DNA of 64,000 nucleotides, taken from assembly GCA_002413785.1 (NCBI GenBank), contig DHXR01000004.1, forward strand, positions 9,954 through 73,953. The letters run 5' to 3'. This document shows positions 60,146 through 64,000 of this stretch, in pieces. The position numbers were made by a program, and so were the translations under genes. Below the pieces are notes generated by a model. The model saw only the letters and a program-made list of their open reading frames with translations. It did not search any database and was not told the DNA's origin. The DNA is from Mucilaginibacter sp. UBA5151 (lineage in GTDB: Bacteria > Bacteroidota > Bacteroidia > Sphingobacteriales > Sphingobacteriaceae). Positions within the stretch are counted from its first letter, which is position 1, and every line of letters begins with the position of its first letter.

Positions 60146-63091
60146 ATGTACCTGAATGTCCACTCGCAATATAGCCTTCGTTACGGCACAATGGCCATAC
60201 CAAAACTGGTAGAAGAAGCAGTGTCCAGAGGTATCACCCAAATGGTACTAACAGATATTAATAACTCTACGGGCATCATTGAGTTTATGCGGGAATGTGA
60301 AGGAAAGGGAATAAAACCAATTGCAGGCCTCGAATTTCGCAAGGATAAAAAAATGCTTTATATCGGCATTGCCAAAAATAAGGAAGGGATGCGGGAACTG
60401 AATGAATTCCTGTCGGAGCATAACCTGGAACAAAAGGAGTTGCCTGAAACGGCCCCAGCATTCAGACATGCTTTTATTGTATATCCATTTGGCCATGTGG
60501 GTAAATTAAAGGAAAACGAATACCTGGGCATCCGGTTTGACGAACTGAACCGACTTTATAATAAGGATATATCGGCTATTAAGGAAAAACTGCTCGCCTT
60601 ACAACCGGTATTTGTCGCTGATAAACTGGAGTACAGGCTGCATGAATATTTAAGAGGCATTGACCTGAATACTCTACTGAGTATGGTGACCACGGAAGAT
60701 AAGTGCAAACCAACTGATATGTTCCTTGCACCAGGCAAACTCGAAGCCAGCTATGCCAAATATTCTTTTATTTTGGATAACACACGCAACCTGATGAACC
60801 GTTGTGTCATGGACTATCCGAAGGGTCGGATCAACCTGAATCGTAAAACCTTCTCCGGAAATAAAAAAAATGACCGGGAGTTGCTGGAGAAACTGGCCCT
60901 CAGCGGCATGGAATACCGATACGGAAAAAACAATAAAGAGGCATTAAAGAAAGTTAAGCACGAGCTGAAAGTTATTTATGAACTGGACTTTTGCGCTTAT
61001 TTCCTGATCACCTGGGATATTATCCGTTATTCTACTTTACAGGGTTATTATCATGTGGGCCGTGGTTCCGGTGCAAACAGCATCGTGGCCTATTGCCTGC
61101 GGATCACGGATGTTGATCCCATAGAACTGAACTTATATTTTGAGCGTTTTTTAAATGCGCAAAGAACGTCCCCACCAGATTTCGATATTGATTATTCCTG
61201 GGATGAACGAGAAGATGTACAGGATTATATTTTTAAACGTTATGGCAGCCAGCATACGGCTTTGCTCGGCACTATGTCAACATTTAAGGATCGTAGTATC
61301 ATCCGGGAAATTGGCAAAGTAATGGGCCTGCCCAAATCTGAAATTGATGGTTTTACCGATCAACGGCGGGCTGCGTTCAACCAGGATAACGAAGTTTTTA
61401 AAAAGATCACGGCCATTCACCAAATGATGGCAAATATGCCCAACCAGCGTTCCATCCACGCAGGTGGGGTACTTATTTCAGAAGAACCCATTACTTACTA
61501 CACTGCTCTTGACCTACCGCCAAAAGGTATGGCGACAGTGCAATGGGATATGTACGAAGCGGAAAAGATCGGTTATGATAAATATGATATATTAAGCCAG
61601 CGGGGAATAGGGCATATTAAACAGGCCGTTATGCTGATCGAAGAAAACCAGTTACGGAAAATAGATATTCACCAGGTTAAAGCTTTTATGAAAGACCCGG
61701 TGGTTAATGCGCAACTCAAATCCGGAAATACCATCGGCTGCTTTTATATCGAATCGCCTGCTATGCGGCAATTGATTAGGAAGTTGGATTGTGATAATTA
61801 TTTGATATTAGTGGCGGCCAGCTCAATTATCCGCCCCGGTGTTGCAAGTTCAGGGATGATGGGGGAATATATCAAATACCACCATGCGCCACATACCGTA
61901 AAATACTTACATCCCGTGATGGAGGAACAATTGAAAGAAACCTATGGGGTAATGGTTTATCAGGAAGATGTGATTAAAATTTGCATCCATTTCGCCGGCA
62001 TGGATGGTACTGATGCCGATATATTGCGTCGAGGCATGAGTGGTAAATACCGCTCAAAAAAGGAGTTTGACCGATTGGTAGAACGTTTTTTTGAAGAAGC
62101 CAAGAAGTTGGGCAGACCGGATGGTGTTGTGGCAGAGGTATGGAGGCAGGTATCTTCATTTGCAGGGTACAGTTTTTCCAAAGCACATTCGGCCAGTTTC
62201 GCAGTTGAAAGTTATCAAAGCTTATTTTTAAAGACCTATTATCCCAGGGAATTTATGGTAGCAGTATTAAATAATTATGGTGGGTTCTATAATCGTTCAT
62301 TATACGTGCATGAACTTCAAAAGGCTGGTGCCATTATTCATCTGCCATGTGTGAATAACAGCGATAGCATTGTCAACATTAATGGTATTAATGTTTATTT
62401 AGGTTTTGTAGGTGTACATGGTTTAAATGATAAATTTATTGTACTTATTCCAGAGGAACGCAAAGAAAACGGAATTTATCAAGGTTTAGAAGATTTGATT
62501 AAACGCACCGGAATTGGATTAGAACAATTAATAATCTTAATTCGTGTAGGTGCCTTACGTTTCACAGGAAAAAGTAAAAAAGAATTGCTTTGGGAAGTAC
62601 ACTTATTAATGGGTACGAAAGTAAAGCCTGTAAATGAAATTGAACTGTTTTCCATAGAGGCAAAAAATTATTGCCTGCCGGTATTAGTTAATACCAAGTT
62701 AGAAAACGCTTACCACGAATTAGAAATTTTGGGATTTTCTTTGAGCATGTCTATGTTTAACCTTTTGGAAACGGAGTACAGAGGCGAGATTTGTGCGGGT
62801 GATTTGATAAACCACGTTGGACAAGTGGTTAGAATGGTTGGGTTATATGTCTGTGAAAAAACAGTGAATACGAAAACAAACAAAAAAATGTGGTTCGGGA
62901 CCTTTTTAGATGTTGAAGGGAATTTCTTTGATACAGTCCATTTTCCAAATTCAGCGCCTACTTATCCGTTTCGAGGTGCTGGATGCTACTTAATGGTAGG
63001 AAAAGTTGTCCAGGAGTTTGGGTTTGCAAGCATAGAAGTTTTGAAATTTGCGAAGCTACCTATATTAGGTAATCCAACTATGGACTTGTAA
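60146..63091 (+). CDS. dnaE2: Alternative DNA polymerase III alpha subunit (DnaE2-like)
   Basis: 981 aa C-family polymerase. The N-terminal PHP-like domain (LNVHSQYSLRYG, MVLTDINNSTG) appears to keep some metal residues. The catalytic core has GRGSGANSIVAYCL and PPDFDIDYSWDERED (~343-355), followed by DILRRGMSGKYRSK and a C-terminal OB-like region. It is shorter than the replicative DnaE (~1150-1250 aa). Together with SRAP and DinB it makes a lesion-tolerance cassette of the kind seen in mobile DNA and ImuABC-like systems; no ImuA homologue is visible. The start is an ATG 4 bp after dinB. Confidence 0.92.
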   Translation: MYLNVHSQYSLRYGTMAIPKLVEEAVSRGITQMVLTDINNSTGIIEFMRECEGKGIKPIAGLEFRKDKKMLYIGIAKNKEGMRELNEFLSEHNLEQKELPETAPAFRHAFIVYPFGHVGKLKENEYLGIRFDELNRLYNKDISAIKEKLLALQPVFVADKLEYRLHEYLRGIDLNTLLSMVTTEDKCKPTDMFLAPGKLEASYAKYSFILDNTRNLMNRCVMDYPKGRINLNRKTFSGNKKNDRELLEKLALSGMEYRYGKNNKEALKKVKHELKVIYELDFCAYFLITWDIIRYSTLQGYYHVGRGSGANSIVAYCLRITDVDPIELNLYFERFLNAQRTSPPDFDIDYSWDEREDVQDYIFKRYGSQHTALLGTMSTFKDRSIIREIGKVMGLPKSEIDGFTDQRRAAFNQDNEVFKKITAIHQMMANMPNQRSIHAGGVLISEEPITYYTALDLPPKGMATVQWDMYEAEKIGYDKYDILSQRGIGHIKQAVMLIEENQLRKIDIHQVKAFMKDPVVNAQLKSGNTIGCFYIESPAMRQLIRKLDCDNYLILVAASSIIRPGVASSGMMGEYIKYHHAPHTVKYLHPVMEEQLKETYGVMVYQEDVIKICIHFAGMDGTDADILRRGMSGKYRSKKEFDRLVERFFEEAKKLGRPDGVVAEVWRQVSSFAGYSFSKAHSASFAVESYQSLFLKTYYPREFMVAVLNNYGGFYNRSLYVHELQKAGAIIHLPCVNNSDSIVNINGINVYLGFVGVHGLNDKFIVLIPEERKENGIYQGLEDLIKRTGIGLEQLIILIRVGALRFTGKSKKELLWEVHLLMGTKVKPVNEIELFSIEAKNYCLPVLVNTKLENAYHELEILGFSLSMSMFNLLETEYRGEICAGDLINHVGQVVRMVGLYVCEKTVNTKTNKKMWFGTFLDVEGNFFDTVHFPNSAPTYPFRGAGCYLMVGKVVQEFGFASIEVLKFAKLPILGNPTMDL

Positions 63092-63148
63092 TTTGGAAAT
63101 TACCTAATAAAAATAGAAAGTCCCTAACACTCGCTGCCGGGGACTTTC
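63065..63148. terminator. Inverted repeats at the dnaE2 end
   Basis: TTAGGTAAT (63065-63073) pairs with ATTACCTAA near 63099-63107 across the stop codon. A second hairpin, GAAAGTCCC (63116-63124) with GGGACTTTC (63140-63148), follows. No T run is present on the plus strand, but the minus-strand side reads TATTTTTATT, so the second hairpin could work better for leftward transcription or be bidirectional. Confidence 0.45.
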
Positions 63149-63370
63149 AACCTAAACCTTATCACAATAGCAAGCGAGATGCTTGCATATTTATACAGGT
63201 AAAAATAGATATTAATAAAGATTATTTATCATTGCCTTGGAAATAAATTTAGGCCAAACCTAAAGGGTATGCCTTGATGATACCTTAAAACCAGTTAGCT
63301 TAATGCAAGCCTTAATAATCTAATTCAATTTTATCGGAACAATTTTTGGTAATACGATTGCTTACAAATT
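63092..63370. other. Gap between dnaE2 and GNAT genes
   Basis: 279 bp. Apart from the hairpins above, it has an AT-rich stretch and AAGCGAGATGCTTGCATATT with a short inverted pair. No gene. The promoter of the acetyltransferase gene should be near 63320-63360, but I see no convincing match. Confidence 0.5.
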
Positions 63371-63946
63371 ATGATTAAAGCAACCCCAAACGACAGGGCT
63401 TTGGTAGTAAATATACTTTCCCAAGCCTTCGATGATAACCAAAGTGTTAATTATATTGTTAAACAGGATAGCAAAAGGGTTAAACGGATTCGTGTGCTAA
63501 TGGATTATTCGTTTGAAGTATGCTCACTATTTGGTGCAGTCTACCTATCCAATGATAAAAAAGCCTGTGCATTAATATTATTCCCTGATCAAAAACGTCC
63601 AACGCTTAAATCAATTCTGCTTGACTTAAAACTGATCCTTTTTTGTGTAGGATTATCTGGCATCCAAAAAACGATAAGCAGAGAAAGCTTGATTAAAAAG
63701 ATACAACCTAAAGAAAAAATGTACTATATATGGTTCATAGGTGTCGACAAATCAAATCAACATTCTGGCATAGGCAGTAAATTACTCAAAGAAATAATAA
63801 AAGACGGCAATTCAAAAAATCTTCCGATATACCTCGAAACCTCCACTTTAAAAAATCTGCCCTGGTATGAACAGTTTGGGTTCAAAATATACCATGAACT
63901 TAAACTAAGCTATACTTTGTTCTTTTTAAAACGCGGCGCAGAATAA
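63371..63946 (+). CDS. GNAT-family N-acetyltransferase
   Basis: 191 aa. The acetyl-CoA-binding motif A is clear: WFIGVDKSNQHSGIGSKLL (Q-x-x-G-x-G/A-type, ~125-142), followed by motif B with YLETSTLKNLPWYEQFGF. The substrate is unknown. It is codirectional with the repair cassette but 279 bp away and probably independent. The C-terminus ends in KRGAE, and 54 bp of sequence without features reach the window edge. Confidence 0.9.
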   Translation: MIKATPNDRALVVNILSQAFDDNQSVNYIVKQDSKRVKRIRVLMDYSFEVCSLFGAVYLSNDKKACALILFPDQKRPTLKSILLDLKLILFCVGLSGIQKTISRESLIKKIQPKEKMYYIWFIGVDKSNQHSGIGSKLLKEIIKDGNSKNLPIYLETSTLKNLPWYEQFGFKIYHELKLSYTLFFLKRGAE

Positions 63947-64000
63947 ACTATAAACATATATATGCTTGTATTCGGAACACAAATTCACATTGTGACCTTT

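Noticed and set aside
1..64000. Integrase, tRNA attachment site or direct-repeat ends for the element
   Set aside because: No tyrosine or serine recombinase gene and no tRNA gene were seen, so the element boundaries cannot be stated from this window.

Overview
The window is an accessory, mobile region of a Bacteroidota genome, most likely a Sphingobacteriaceae relative such as Mucilaginibacter or Pedobacter. This is inferred from the MobA/MobB/MobC-type mobilization module, the SRAP-DinB-DnaE repair cassette, the moderate to low GC, the scarcity of Shine-Dalgarno sequences and the general look of the proteins. No rRNA, tRNA, CRISPR array or integrase was found. Neither end of the mobile element is certain.

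Layout. 1-1042 is the N-terminal part of a coiled-coil protein cut by the window edge. 1.04-5.8 kb is scarred DNA: IS21-like terminal-repeat relics, two copies of a ~127-bp MITE-like element, truncated gene ends, an unknown 410-aa gene and an AlbA_2/Schlafen-type ATPase with a probable frameshifted 3' end. 5.8-18.8 kb is a defence island read entirely on the minus strand: a Gabija-like pair (OLD/TOPRIM nuclease plus UvrD-like helicase) with a third nuclease-like gene upstream, a three-gene operon (PD-(D/E)XK protein, DUF4238, SEC-C-like protein), and a one-polypeptide SIR2-APAZ-Argonaute. 19.1-19.6 kb is a junction holding the broken 3' end of a second mobC.

19.6-34.4 kb is a second minus-strand cargo block: AbiE toxin-antitoxin plus an Mrr-like nuclease, an unknown 335-aa gene, a trypsin-like protease beside an Mrr-STAND ATPase, a YozE-like protein, a three-component ABC-ATPase (ABC-3C) system, and unknown genes. 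34.4-42.4 kb is the mobilization core: mobC (coupling ATPase), mobB (relaxase), mobA, a hairpin-rich candidate oriT, a TOPRIM protein, then plus-strand small genes, two copies of a conserved ~100-nt structured element, an RRM RNA-binding protein and an XRE regulator.

42.4-57.4 kb is a third minus-strand defence block: a DUF2779 nuclease, McrBC, and a four-gene type III restriction-modification locus (Res, Mod, DUF4391, SNF2-like helicase). 57.5-63.1 kb is a plus-strand lesion-tolerance cassette (SRAP, DinB, alternative DnaE), followed by a GNAT acetyltransferase.

Together this looks like a mobilizable element whose flanks have collected eight or more anti-phage or anti-plasmid systems in successive insertions. 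The best candidates for undescribed biology are the 12.1-15.6 kb three-gene operon, the seven-gene ABC-3C/STAND/protease operon, the Argonaute gene with a perfect 16-bp palindrome at its promoter, and the twin structured elements upstream of the RRM gene.
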